A stretch of 32,885 bases of DNA from Bacteroidota bacterium (GTDB lineage Bacteria; Bacteroidota; Bacteroidia; Chitinophagales; Chitinophagaceae), in the NCBI GenBank assembly GCA_029560415.1, contig JAKQKY010000454.1, positions 1 to 32,885 of the forward strand, in the 5' to 3' direction. Positions 1-8,623 of this stretch are shown piece after piece. A program made the position numbers and the translations under genes. Each line of letters begins with the position of its first letter. Positions within the stretch are counted from its first letter, which is position 1. The notes under the pieces are model-generated. The model searched no databases. It was not told the DNA's origin and was given only the letters and a program-made list of their open reading frames with translations.

Positions 1-1536
1 GAACACGCGCGGATCATGTTGGGAGCAGATGATCGGGGCATTCCAGGTATAACGGTACTTCATGTCTTTGGCATCACGACCGAGGTATTGAATGGGAGCC
101 GCCATGACATTGGTACCCGCATTGTTTTTTGTATCGATAAATTCGATCGTACCGAGATAGCTGCCACCTGCCACATAGCGGGGATCATCCGGATTAAAAG
201 CAAGGAAAGCACTTTCACCACCGGCGGAAGCACGCCAGCTGCGTGGGGTAATACCACCGCCACCGATCTCGCGACTCGCGATGCTGATACTCGTATTGTC
301 CTGTTGTCCGCTGTAAATGCGGTAGGGAAACTGATTATCCGTATTGAGGCGATAGAACTGTCCCGTAGGCATATTGCTTTGGGCACTCCAGGATTGTCCG
401 CCGTTAAAACTGACCACCGAACCACCATCGTCTGAGAGAATCATATTGCTTGCATTATCCGGATTGATCCAGAGGTCGTGGTAGTCACCGTGTACGCCAT
501 CGATCAGGCTCCATGTTTTGCCGCCATCGGATGATTTTAAGGCAGGCGCACTTAATACATAGACGAGATCCTCATTCTTTGGATCCGCAAATACTTCGAT
601 ATAGTACCAGGCCCGTTGTACGAGGCGGTGGTCCTTGCTTACGATGGACCATGACGCTCCGCCATCTGCAGAGACAAAGAGTCCGCCTTGTTCTTTCTGT
701 GTATCACTTTCCACGAGGGCGTATACTTTATCGGAGTTGGCGCGGGAAACAGAGATCGCCATCTTGCCCAGTTCTTTCGGCAGACCTTCATTGATTTTTT
801 CCCAATGTTCACCTGCGTCGGTGGATTTATACAAACCGCTGCCCGGACCGCCGCTGATCACCTGCCAGGGGCGGCGGCCATGTTCCCACATCGCGGCGTA
901 GAGGATGCGGGGGTTGTTCATATCCATGGAGAGTTCGGTGCAGCCCGTCATTTCATTTACGAACAAGACACTCTTCCAGGTCTTCCCGCCATCGGTGGAT
1001 TTATAAATGCCCCGTTCTTTATTGTTGCCATACAAAGCGCCTTGAGCAGCTACGTATACGATATCCGGATTACGCGGATCGACTTGTATGCGGGCGATAT
1101 GCTGGGTTTGTTCCAGGCCCATGCGTTTCCATGTTTTGCCTGCATCGGTGGATTTGTAAACGCCATCGCCGTGAGAAGTCATGACCCCGCGCACGGCATG
1201 TTCGCCCATGCCCACGTAGACTACATTCACATCACTCTCGGCTACGGCCACTGCTCCGACAGAACCTGTCTGAAAGAAGCCATCAGAGATATTCGTCCAG
1301 GTAATACCCATATCGGTTGTCTTCCAGAGACCGCCGCCGGTGGTGCCCATATAGTAGACCATCGGGTTGCCCTTTATGCCCGTAGCGCAGTTGGAGCGTC
1401 CGCCCCTGAACGGTCCGATATTGCGCCATTTCACGGATTTGAAGACGGCGTTGTAATCGGTGGAGTCTTTTTTGGGTTGGGAGAGCGAAGGGAGGCTGAT
1501 ACTTATCACTAAAAGAAGCAGGAGTAGTCGGTGCAT
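1..1536 (-). CDS. Secreted BNR/sortilin (VPS10)-like beta-propeller protein, C-terminus outside window
   Basis: The frame is open from an ATG at 1536 to base 1 (512 codons) and runs off the window, so the C-terminus is missing. The N-terminus [20 protein letters not shown] is a Sec signal peptide. The mature part has the repeated Asp-box pattern of BNR/sialidase-like propellers: [66 protein letters not shown] and [11 protein letters not shown]. An early [11 protein letters not shown] segment is typical of the Bacteroidota proteins annotated as glycosyl hydrolase or sortilin-like, which are usually about 900-1050 residues, so roughly half is visible. The substrate is unknown; the propeller may bind or process extracellular glycans or peptides. 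Reading the same DNA in the plus direction gives only shadow frames. Confidence 0.88.
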   Translation of the reverse strand, partial: MHRLLLLLLVISISLPSLSQPKKDSTDYNAVFKSVKWRNIGPFRGGRSNCATGIKGNPMVYYMGTTGGGLWKTTDMGITWTNISDGFFQTGSVGAVAVAESDVNVVYVGMGEHAVRGVMTSHGDGVYKSTDAGKTWKRMGLEQTQHIARIQVDPRNPDIVYVAAQGALYGNNKERGIYKSTDGGKTWKSVLFVNEMTGCTELSMDMNNPRILYAAMWEHGRRPWQVISGGPGSGLYKSTDAGEHWEKINEGLPKELGKMAISVSRANSDKVYALVESDTQKEQGGLFVSADGGASWSIVSKDHRLVQRAWYYIEVFADPKNEDLVYVLSAPALKSSDGGKTWSLIDGVHGDYHDLWINPDNASNMILSDDGGSVVSFNGGQSWSAQSNMPTGQFYRLNTDNQFPYRIYSGQQDNTSISIASREIGGGGITPRSWRASAGGESAFLAFNPDDPRYVAGGSYLGTIEFIDTKNNAGTNVMAAPIQYLGRDAKDMKYRYTWNAPIICSQHDPRVF

Positions 1537-1861
1537 GGAGGGAATAATTTGACGGTAATTTATGTGAAAATAGTTAATGGAAAACGGGGGATTTGGTATT
1601 CCCCGCGATGCGTCTGGAAATTAATGAGCTTTCTCTTCAACGTAAGGATTGAAATAAATTCCTAATAGCTCCTCTAAATCGATTGTTCAAGCATCAGCAA
1701 TTCAATTAACCGGATGCGTCAACTTATAATATAGGACAAACTAAAGGGTAAAAACAGGACAGATTACTTGATTATCAGACGATTAAAAATCAGCTGCATC
1801 TTATAAAGTGACACCCCTTTACGTTTTTTACGGATCATTTTTGCTGAAAATCAGTATAAAT
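1537..1861. other. Intergenic region between divergent genes with one stem-loop
   Basis: This 325-bp spacer separates the minus-strand propeller gene from the plus-strand serine hydrolase, so it should hold both promoters. No perfect TAnnTTTG box was found for either gene. The one clear structure is an 8-bp stem with a 5-nt loop at 1585-1605 (CGGGGGAT/ATTCCCCG), about 50 bp upstream of the propeller start. It could be an operator or a leader hairpin; nothing in the sequence decides between these. Confidence 0.4.
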
Positions 1862-3940
1862 ATGAAGCGATTATTCAGTGCAGCATTGTTGGTTATTTTT
1901 TCCTTTACCAGCTATGCACAAAAAATGGACGAAAGACTGAAAGGACTTGATACAATGATTCACCGGATAATGAAAGAATGGAATGTCCCGGGTGTATCTG
2001 TTGCAGTAGTAGAAAAAAACAAAGTGTTGCTGACGGGGGGATATGGGACAAGGGATATTGTCAGTAACAAACCAGTAACAGAAAACACCCAATTTGCGAT
2101 TGGAAGTTGTACCAAAGCCTTCACGGCTTCCTTAATTGGTACAATCCTGCATGAAAGAGGGCTTGATTTAGACTTACCAGTTACTGACTTTATGCCCTCA
2201 CTTCGGTTCTATAACCAGGAACTAACCTCCCAAGTTACAATCAGGGATATGCTTTGTCACAGGACCGGCTTGCCTCGTCATGATTATTCCTGGTATAGTG
2301 GAAATGCAGGGAGCAGGGATAGTTTACTTTACCGGGTACGTTACCTGGAACCCAGTGCACCTATCCGGCAGACTTTTCAGTATAATAATTATATGTATGC
2401 AGCAGCAGGAAGCCTGATTGAGCACTTAACCGGAAAGACCTGGGAAAAGCTTGTACAGGACCAGTTTTTTACTCCATTGGGTATGAACCGTTCCACAACG
2501 GGTGTTTTTATGAAGGAAGGAGATTTTTCATATGGATATACGTACAGGGATCATAAAATTCAACCAGTTTCTTTCCTGCCGGAAAATCTTCAGGGAATTG
2601 CTCCGGCTGGTGCCATTGTATCTACGGCAAAAGATATGGCTAACTGGCTCCTGCTTTGGACCAACCAGGGTCGGTTAAACGGGAAGGAAATACTTCCATT
2701 CAATTTTTATCAACAGGCGATCAGTTCCCAAATGGTTGTGAACGGGAATCTGCCCGCCAGACAGCTGCCGGACTATTATTTTTTTAATTACGGACTCGGC
2801 TGGTACACCGCCAGTTACCGTGGACATTATGGTGTTGGGCATGGTGGAAATATTAACGGGTTCAGCAGTTTTGTAACATTTTTGCCAAGTGACAGTATAG
2901 GAGTATTTGTTTCTGTAAATCAGAATAATTCAGCTGCTATCAGGGTCCTGACTAATCTGATTTTAGACAGGATGATAAGCGCCCCTTACCGCGACTGGAA
3001 CAGTTTAATTAAAATGACAGCAGTTGCAACCGGGGCAACGACCGCCAATACCCCCAAAGCGGGAAATCCTTCACATCCGTTGAGCGCCCTGGCTGGTATG
3101 TATAATCATAAGGGCTATGGAACGATAATCATTAAAGAAGAAAACAATAAACTGACCGGAAGTTTCAATCGCTGGGGCCTGACCATAAAACACAAACACT
3201 ATAATTTCTACACAATAACCATTAATGATCCTGTCTTTGATGGTAGTGAAGCCGTAGATGGAGAATTCATTGTGAATCCGGAGGGAATGATCTGTTCGTT
3301 AAAGATCCCTTTTGAGACAGGCATAAAAGAGATCGAATTCAACAAACAATCACCCGCAGCAGCCAATGAGGAGGACCTCAAAAAATATACGGGTGAATAT
3401 GATTTTAACGGGAGTGTTGTAAAGGTCTATCTCAGCGAAGCCTCTGTTTTAAAGGCATTGGTTCCCGGGCAGCCTGAATATGAACTCATATACAAAGAGC
3501 AGGACCTGTTCACTCTGAAAGGTGTCAAGGGAGTCAGTATTAAATTTGACCGGGAAGAGTCAGGAAAAATTAATTCAGCATCTTTTATACAACCAAACGG
3601 TTCTTTTAAGGTGAAAAGAATGACTGACACTAAAGAATCCGCCAAAACGACAGGCAGCAATATATCCGATATCCGGAAATATGCCGGTGAGTATTTACTT
3701 TCCGGACAGGTGGTAAAAGTATTTATAAAAGAGGATCAGCTCATGGCAAAAATTCCCGGTCAGCCTGATTATACATTGCTTCCCTCCAATAAGGATGAAT
3801 TTACTATAAAAGGGATTCGTGGTTACCGAGTAAAATTTGAAATTAACGGAAGCAACGAAGTTGTTGCATTAATTCTTAATCAACCCAATGGTGAAGTACG
3901 GGCAGCCCGGACCATAAGAAAAGGCTACGAATTTCCGTAG
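1862..3940 (+). CDS. Secreted class C beta-lactamase-fold serine hydrolase with duplicated C-terminal domain
   Basis: The ATG at 1862 (692 aa) is preferred over a GTG at 1808 because it puts the signal peptide MKRLFSAALLVIFSFTSYAQ at the very N-terminus. The catalytic domain (about 30-375) has SCTK (nucleophile S82, K85), YNN at 174-176 and HGG at 327-329. These are the three signatures of the class C beta-lactamase/DD-peptidase fold; HGG instead of KTG is usual in esterase/peptidase-type members rather than AmpC. A beta-rich domain follows at about 405-495. Then come two copies of an ~80-residue unit, about 508-587 and 606-685, each with Y-x-GEY, VVKV, PGQP-[ED]-Y, KG-[VI]-[KR]-G and QPNG. 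Family members usually have one such tail, so this is an internal duplication. The protein is probably periplasmic or surface-exposed. Its substrate (peptide, ester or cell-wall fragment) cannot be told from sequence. Confidence 0.9.
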   Translation: MKRLFSAALLVIFSFTSYAQKMDERLKGLDTMIHRIMKEWNVPGVSVAVVEKNKVLLTGGYGTRDIVSNKPVTENTQFAIGSCTKAFTASLIGTILHERGLDLDLPVTDFMPSLRFYNQELTSQVTIRDMLCHRTGLPRHDYSWYSGNAGSRDSLLYRVRYLEPSAPIRQTFQYNNYMYAAAGSLIEHLTGKTWEKLVQDQFFTPLGMNRSTTGVFMKEGDFSYGYTYRDHKIQPVSFLPENLQGIAPAGAIVSTAKDMANWLLLWTNQGRLNGKEILPFNFYQQAISSQMVVNGNLPARQLPDYYFFNYGLGWYTASYRGHYGVGHGGNINGFSSFVTFLPSDSIGVFVSVNQNNSAAIRVLTNLILDRMISAPYRDWNSLIKMTAVATGATTANTPKAGNPSHPLSALAGMYNHKGYGTIIIKEENNKLTGSFNRWGLTIKHKHYNFYTITINDPVFDGSEAVDGEFIVNPEGMICSLKIPFETGIKEIEFNKQSPAAANEEDLKKYTGEYDFNGSVVKVYLSEASVLKALVPGQPEYELIYKEQDLFTLKGVKGVSIKFDREESGKINSASFIQPNGSFKVKRMTDTKESAKTTGSNISDIRKYAGEYLLSGQVVKVFIKEDQLMAKIPGQPDYTLLPSNKDEFTIKGIRGYRVKFEINGSNEVVALILNQPNGEVRAARTIRKGYEFP

Positions 3941-4083
3941 ACATTAATGGTACGTATGTAGACGTTGTTCCAGCCAACGCAACATTATCGGTTTCTTTAT
4001 GGTCTGAAAGAATACCGGATGCAACGCGGACCGTTTCCTGCGACAGTTATGAGGATTGGCAGCGTATTCTATTAAAACAATGA
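3924..4083 (+). pseudogene. Possible remnant open frame between two secreted-protein genes
   Basis: The frame two bases downstream of the serine hydrolase frame is open for about 52 codons and stops with TGA at 4081-4083, just before the next ATG (4087). Its translation (ISVDINGTYVDVVPANATLS, then VSLWSERIPDATRTVSCDSY) looks like ordinary protein rather than low-complexity shadow. It has no start codon after its own upstream stop and overlaps the last 17 bases of the hydrolase gene. It could be the 3' remnant of a lost gene or an old C-terminal extension out of frame. I do not recognise the family, and a chance open frame is also possible. Confidence 0.3.
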
Positions 4084-4086
4084 TGT

Positions 4087-5382
4087 ATGAAAACCGTATT
4101 TTCTTTTATGTTGGTATGCCTGTATTTTATACCGGCCACAGCACAGCAACTACTGTTGCCCGGAGCCCCGGTCTTTGAAAAAAAATGGATACGATCCGGC
4201 CTGACCGAAATGGGTTATTATGCATGGAGCGAAGGGAAATGGGCGGAAATCTGTTCATTCACCTATGATATCCGTACAACAGATAAAACCCTTACTGTTT
4301 ATACCCGGTTGAAATTCCTGTATTCATCGGAACAATGGATCGATACATCTGTCTCGGAAGCGGGTTCTTTTAAGCCCCTGTATCGCTCTTCGTTTAGTAA
4401 AGACAGGGAATACGCGATCAGGTACGGACAGGAAGTCACTGGCTACTACTTCGACAAAAAGAATATGAAAAAGGAAGGGGTAAAAGAAAAGCCGGCCACC
4501 GCTTTCTTTGATAGTTATACCTATCCCTATTTGCTGGGTTCGCTTCCGCTCAGTACAGGGTATAAAAACGATCTGCCCATATATGAATACCGGCACGGGC
4601 AATCCGGCAATGTTAAGCTGGCCCGTATCACGGAAGTAAAGAACAATGTATATGAAAGTAAACTGACCGGTGAACATAAAGTATGGAAGGTCAGTGTGCT
4701 GGAAGAAGGTACAAACGATCAATATGAGTATTATATTGACAAGGATGACCGGCGGATATGGAAAATTGAAGTGCGGTCGGGTACCCAGCAGTTATTACTG
4801 GTTAATAAAGAAATTGATTTTAACCCGTTTACCCACGAATTTAAAAAAGAGGAAACACTGAAACTGATCACTTCAGGTAATGCGGTTATCAGCGGACAGG
4901 TTTTTGCCCGGGATAATCAAAACGAGGGATTATTAAAAGGAATGGCTATTCTGAATGTAAATAAAAAGCAATACGCACGAACCGGCACCACGATCCTGTT
5001 GATCCCATATACCCCGTATTTTAAAGAATGGGTAAAGCTAAACGAAGATTTACGAAAGAAAGGCAGATCTATACCACTGCCGGCAGATGCGGCGGCATGT
5101 ATTAAAGTGGCCACCGTATATGATGATAAAGGAAACTTTGATTTTGTGAATTTAATGCCCGGAGACTATCTCTTGTATACAGAGTTTGGTTATACACATA
5201 CTTCACACCGGACAGAAGTGGTGGGGTATACGGATACCTATATCAACGGCATGTTTCAGGGTACTATGGCGAATACGGAAGTGAATACATATGCCAGCAA
5301 TGCTTCAGCAAACATCAAAAAGGTAGTAACCATTAGTAAAAGCGGGGAAACAGTATCAGTAAAGCTTAAAAAAACCCTGTAA
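4087..5382 (+). CDS. Exported protein with C-terminal carboxypeptidase-regulatory-like domain, function unknown
   Basis: This is a 431-aa protein with signal peptide MKTVFSFMLVCLYFIPATAQQ. The central part (about 25-255) is rich in Tyr, Lys and beta-strand patterns and contains no catalytic motif I recognise. From about 268 it reads like a carboxypeptidase-regulatory/Cna-B-type beta sandwich. It opens with VISGQVFARDNQNEGLLKGM and continues with a TVYDDKGNFDFVNLMPGDY stretch, the usual GxFxFxNLxPGxY signature. The end (IKKVVTISKSGETVSVKLKK) would close such a sandwich. An earlier in-register ATG at 4083 overlaps a stop; 4087 gives the cleaner signal peptide. The gene lies between the serine hydrolase and the metallo-beta-lactamase on the same strand, so co-transcription is plausible. 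It is probably periplasmic or surface-located. Confidence 0.78.
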   Translation: MKTVFSFMLVCLYFIPATAQQLLLPGAPVFEKKWIRSGLTEMGYYAWSEGKWAEICSFTYDIRTTDKTLTVYTRLKFLYSSEQWIDTSVSEAGSFKPLYRSSFSKDREYAIRYGQEVTGYYFDKKNMKKEGVKEKPATAFFDSYTYPYLLGSLPLSTGYKNDLPIYEYRHGQSGNVKLARITEVKNNVYESKLTGEHKVWKVSVLEEGTNDQYEYYIDKDDRRIWKIEVRSGTQQLLLVNKEIDFNPFTHEFKKEETLKLITSGNAVISGQVFARDNQNEGLLKGMAILNVNKKQYARTGTTILLIPYTPYFKEWVKLNEDLRKKGRSIPLPADAAACIKVATVYDDKGNFDFVNLMPGDYLLYTEFGYTHTSHRTEVVGYTDTYINGMFQGTMANTEVNTYASNASANIKKVVTISKSGETVSVKLKKTL

Positions 5383-5455
5383 TCGCACGGTAACCGATCA
5401 GCCCCGAAACCCTAAAAACAACTTAACCTTTTATAACAACCGTATTTAAACAATC

Positions 5456-6214
5456 ATGAAACCTGTATTAAAGGCCTTTCTCATCATTTCATTTTCTTTT
5501 AGCCTTTTTAATTGTCAATCACATAAAGACGAACCGTTTAAGCCCGGCGAGGTTTACAGAACCAATACATTAATTATAACCCGGCTGACGGAGGGCACTT
5601 TTCAACATACTTCTTTTAAACAAACCAACGATTTTGGCAAAGTTCCCTGTAACGGTCTCGTTGTACAAAACGGGAGCGAAACCCTTGTATTTGACACACC
5701 CGTTAATGACAGCTGTGCCGCAGAACTGATCCGTTGGATACAACAAACCCAACGTTGTACAGTTAATGCCATTGTCCCAACTCATTTCCATGATGATTGT
5801 TTGGGCGGACTTCGGGCCTTTCACGACCAGGGCATTCCTTCCTATGCTTATGTCAAAACAATTGAACTGGCCCAGGCCAATAAATATGAAGTTCCCCGGA
5901 ATAGTTTTCCGGACTCACTTAGTTTAAAGGTGGGCGGAGAAAGCATAAAGATAAAATTTTTCGGAGAAGGGCATACCCGGGATAATGTGGTTGGCTATTA
6001 TCCACATGACCAGGTGCTCTTCGGCGGTTGTTTAATAAAGGAAATGGAGGCCAGCAAAGGTTATTTAGGAGATGCCAACGAAAATGACTGGTCAGGTACT
6101 GTAGAAAAAATCAGGAAGGTGTATCCGGATGTAAAAGTGGTTGTGCCGGGGCACGGCGAATCGGGAACCCGGCAATTGCTTGATTATACTATTAAACTCT
6201 TTAAGCAACAGTAA
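5456..6214 (+). CDS. bla: Subclass B1 metallo-beta-lactamase, CcrA/CfiA-like, predicted lipoprotein
   Basis: This 252-aa protein has a complete B1-type zinc site. HFHDD supplies H110, H112 and D114 (standard H116/H118/D120). H173 in GEGHTRDN is H196, C192 in FGGC is C221, K195 matches K224, and H233 in VPGHG is H263. The residue after D120 is Cys (C115, standard position 121), as in Bacteroides CcrA/CfiA rather than the commoner Arg. GYLGDANENDW corresponds to the G-N-x-x-D-A region of B1 enzymes. The expected activity is zinc-dependent hydrolysis of beta-lactams, including carbapenems. The N-terminus ends in LFNC (Cys20), a lipobox-like site, suggesting a membrane-anchored periplasmic enzyme. 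There is no integron or transposon nearby, so it looks chromosomal. Activity is inferred, because some B1-like proteins in soil Bacteroidota are weak lactamases. Confidence 0.9.
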   Translation: MKPVLKAFLIISFSFSLFNCQSHKDEPFKPGEVYRTNTLIITRLTEGTFQHTSFKQTNDFGKVPCNGLVVQNGSETLVFDTPVNDSCAAELIRWIQQTQRCTVNAIVPTHFHDDCLGGLRAFHDQGIPSYAYVKTIELAQANKYEVPRNSFPDSLSLKVGGESIKIKFFGEGHTRDNVVGYYPHDQVLFGGCLIKEMEASKGYLGDANENDWSGTVEKIRKVYPDVKVVVPGHGESGTRQLLDYTIKLFKQQ

Positions 6215-6243
6215 AATTGCCCGACACTTAATCTTACTTGAAA

Positions 6244-7761
6244 ATGTTGAATTTTTGCATTTTGCCTATGGGAATTATACCGGGCGCTCCGTTGAAATTA
6301 TATAGAACCGCGCATAAAATAGTTTCACCTGGAAAATTTATTTCTTTTACAATTACACTGCTGACTTGTTTTCTTTTTAATCAGGGATTTGCACAGCAAC
6401 CAGCAATCAGCTGGACGCAGCCATTTACCACAAAAGGAAATTTTACGTTCACCGGATTACAAGACAGCAACCTTGTCGTCATCCAGAACCGGGCGAATAA
6501 AGAGGTGGTGTCGCGAAGCTTTACTCCCGCACTGACTGTAGCTAAAGAAACGAGCACTACGTATGCGAGCAACGGGGAGCCGGCTTCTTATCTTATTTCA
6601 TTTATTTCTGATTCGGGTCTTGCCCATATCCGGTATCAGTATGATAAAAAGAAGGACCAGATTGCCATTTCAGGTGAAAGGCCGGGCAAGATTCAGCTGT
6701 TGGCGACGATGAAAGCCAATCTACAGAGTTTCATTTATGCGGTTTATTCCGGCGACCGGTCCAAATTGCTTATCTGTAATTTTTATTTTCGGCGAAAAGA
6801 GGCTAAGGTTGAACGTGAATTTATTGTGCTTTCCACATCAACAGGCCAGGTCTTTCATTCCGGCACCTTTACGTATAATTTCTCTACAGAGACATCTGAC
6901 GAAATACAGGTTGACAACGTTGGAAATGCTTATTTTGAATCAGCGAGCTATCAACGAACCGGCAGTAAACTGAGCGGTAAGAGCCGGGCAACCCAGCATG
7001 TTACTGTGTTTTCGCCCAATGGCCGTTCTGTTGTTTTTACCATAGACTTTCCCGGCAGCTATATTCCGGGTGTTGATATCATCCAGGAACAGCACAATGC
7101 TGTTTATATCGGGGGTTTAGCCTATGACGAAGCAACCAGGGCTACCCGGATCTCGAGTGCCGATTTATTCCTCTATCGTATTGATTCAGAACAATTGCTT
7201 TATACCGATTCCGTTTATGTAACGGTGAATGGTTTGTACCAGGAAGGCAGACTGGATGAGAATGACCGCCTGCCCTATACGATCCGGCATATTTATGAAA
7301 AAAAATCCGGTGAATTAGTTGTCATTGCGGAGCAATACCAACGGACCTTTAACCAGTATTCCTCCAGCGAAAAGTATCACGATATATCCTGTATCCGGCT
7401 AAAAAGTGATCATAGTTTCGGATCCCTGATCCGGATCCCCAAGTTACAGGCTGGTGTTGACAACCCTTCCATCATAAGTACGTTCATTCATGAAAAAGTC
7501 TTCCTGTTCTATAATGACCTGCAGGAAAACCTGGATGTTACCGGCGAAATGGTGAAGTATGTAGCCAATAAAAAAGAAAAGAATGGTTTGTTCCTTATAA
7601 CAATAGATCCGGATTTCCGGTTTAAGAAGGAGTTGTTGTATGGCTATGACAGCGGACAGCCCATGCCTGTACTCAAGGCCGGCTACGCCATTGATAACCG
7701 GACTATATTCCTTTGCTCGGAAGAGCAGGTGGGGCTATTAAAAATACCGGTCAGGGAGTAA
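6244..7761 (+). CDS. Exported beta-rich protein of unknown function
   Basis: This protein has about 505 aa if read from the ATG at 6244; an in-frame TTG at 6238 and ATG at 6268 are alternatives. The hydrophobic segment FISFTITLLTCFLFNQGFAQ sits unusually far in (about residues 32-51), so the real start may be further downstream or the signal has a long n-region. After the signal, the protein is a succession of beta-strand-like segments with [FY]-x-V/I alternation over about 450 residues (for example YAVYSGDRSKLLICNFYF and DNVGNAYFESASYQ). This suggests a beta-propeller-like fold without sharp repeats. No enzymatic motif is visible. It follows the metallo-beta-lactamase by 29 bp on the same strand and may share its transcript. 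Confidence 0.72.
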   Translation: MLNFCILPMGIIPGAPLKLYRTAHKIVSPGKFISFTITLLTCFLFNQGFAQQPAISWTQPFTTKGNFTFTGLQDSNLVVIQNRANKEVVSRSFTPALTVAKETSTTYASNGEPASYLISFISDSGLAHIRYQYDKKKDQIAISGERPGKIQLLATMKANLQSFIYAVYSGDRSKLLICNFYFRRKEAKVEREFIVLSTSTGQVFHSGTFTYNFSTETSDEIQVDNVGNAYFESASYQRTGSKLSGKSRATQHVTVFSPNGRSVVFTIDFPGSYIPGVDIIQEQHNAVYIGGLAYDEATRATRISSADLFLYRIDSEQLLYTDSVYVTVNGLYQEGRLDENDRLPYTIRHIYEKKSGELVVIAEQYQRTFNQYSSSEKYHDISCIRLKSDHSFGSLIRIPKLQAGVDNPSIISTFIHEKVFLFYNDLQENLDVTGEMVKYVANKKEKNGLFLITIDPDFRFKKELLYGYDSGQPMPVLKAGYAIDNRTIFLCSEEQVGLLKIPVRE

Positions 7762-7894
7762 AGAACCTTACGATAAGAAATTATCAGCAGTAAGTATATA
7801 ACAACAGTACTAATGCTGGGATAATGAAAAAGAACGCAAAAAATCCGGCCCAACCCTGAAAAGGTTTGTTTCCGCTCCAATTTCTGAATACACT

Positions 7895-8602
7895 ATGAAA
7901 AACAAGCAACTGCTCAATCAATTTAAAACACAGCTTTACGACTTAACAACGAAAGATGGGTTTATGCCATACAGGGATTGCGGGGTGGCCCGGATCACTG
8001 CTGGTTACGTATTCCAGGTTATATATATTGAGGAACACAGCTTTGGTGAAAAAATTACCATTGAGATCGTCAGCAGGCCTCTTTATTATCCAACGGATAT
8101 GCTGGTTTTAACCCCAGGTAACAGGCTTTTTAAGTTTGCCGCAAAAGGACAGACAGATAGATGGTGGGATTGCAGCAGCCTTGAAAAAGTTCGTGAAAGT
8201 TTCACAGAAATAAGCGGGCTGATAACCCGGTACGCCATTCCATTTTTTGATAAAACCGGTTCAGGGAAGGAAATTATCAAATCGCGTCGTAGAAATATTA
8301 TTGGCCGGAGCCGGTTTGGCAAGCGGGTTAACTGGGGAACAACTGAAAGGGATCTCTTTGAAACCGGCCATTTATTTTTATGGGAAAGAGATTTTAAAGC
8401 GGCGCGTAAGTATATAAACCAGGCGTATGAACTTTTCTATATGGAAAACACACAATGGGCCAAGGATACGGCCGGGGAATGCCTGCGTATCCTGGCCCTT
8501 ATTGAAAAAGGTCCTGTTTTTAGTGCAACTTACCTTGAAAGAACTGCCGAAAACAGCAGGAGAACGTTAGCCTTGAATAACATGGCTGTTTATGAAGATT
8601 GA
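7895..8602 (+). CDS. Cytosolic protein of unknown function (weak DUF4304-like N-terminus)
   Basis: This 235-aa protein has no signal peptide or membrane helix. Residues 5-110 (FKTQLYDLTTKDGFMPYRDC, then VFQVIYIEEHSFGEKITIEI) follow the strand pattern of small DUF4304-like proteins, which begin with a helix, a 'x-GF' turn and a 'Q-V-x-x-Q...FG' strand pair. That match is from memory and weak. Residues 150-235 are helical and TPR-like (FETGHLFLWERDFKAARKYI...AYELFY). The 133-bp gap upstream has no convincing promoter. The gene converges on the minus-strand serine hydrolase, with only 21 bp between the two stop codons. Confidence 0.68.
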   Translation: MKNKQLLNQFKTQLYDLTTKDGFMPYRDCGVARITAGYVFQVIYIEEHSFGEKITIEIVSRPLYYPTDMLVLTPGNRLFKFAAKGQTDRWWDCSSLEKVRESFTEISGLITRYAIPFFDKTGSGKEIIKSRRRNIIGRSRFGKRVNWGTTERDLFETGHLFLWERDFKAARKYINQAYELFYMENTQWAKDTAGECLRILALIEKGPVFSATYLERTAENSRRTLALNNMAVYED

Positions 8603-8608
8603 CGATTC

Positions 8609-8621
8609 ACCCCGAAGGGGT
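8609..8621. terminator. ACCCCGAAGGGGT palindrome between convergent stop codons
   Basis: A 5-bp perfect stem with GAA loop fills most of the 21-bp gap between the stops of the 7895-8602 (+) and 8624-9706 (-) genes. Downstream on the plus strand, after cctcatgg, there is a run of six T. The same 13-mer occurs at 18182 and 18238 (and its core at 18361), so it belongs to a dispersed repeat family, here placed where a bidirectional terminator would be useful. Confidence 0.5.
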
Positions 8622-8623
8622 CC

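Noticed and set aside
16-1512. Several plus-strand open frames in the first 1.5 kb
   Set aside because: They are shadows of the minus-strand propeller gene, which has a signal peptide and repeated Asp-box motifs; the plus frames have no recognisable features.
1862-3940. AmpC-type beta-lactamase for the serine hydrolases at 1862 and 8624
   Set aside because: Both have HGG instead of the KTG motif, which fits peptidase/esterase-type members of the fold better.
4324-4722. Minus-strand 132-codon open frame inside the exported-protein gene
   Set aside because: It lies wholly within a gene with signal peptide and domain features and shows none itself.
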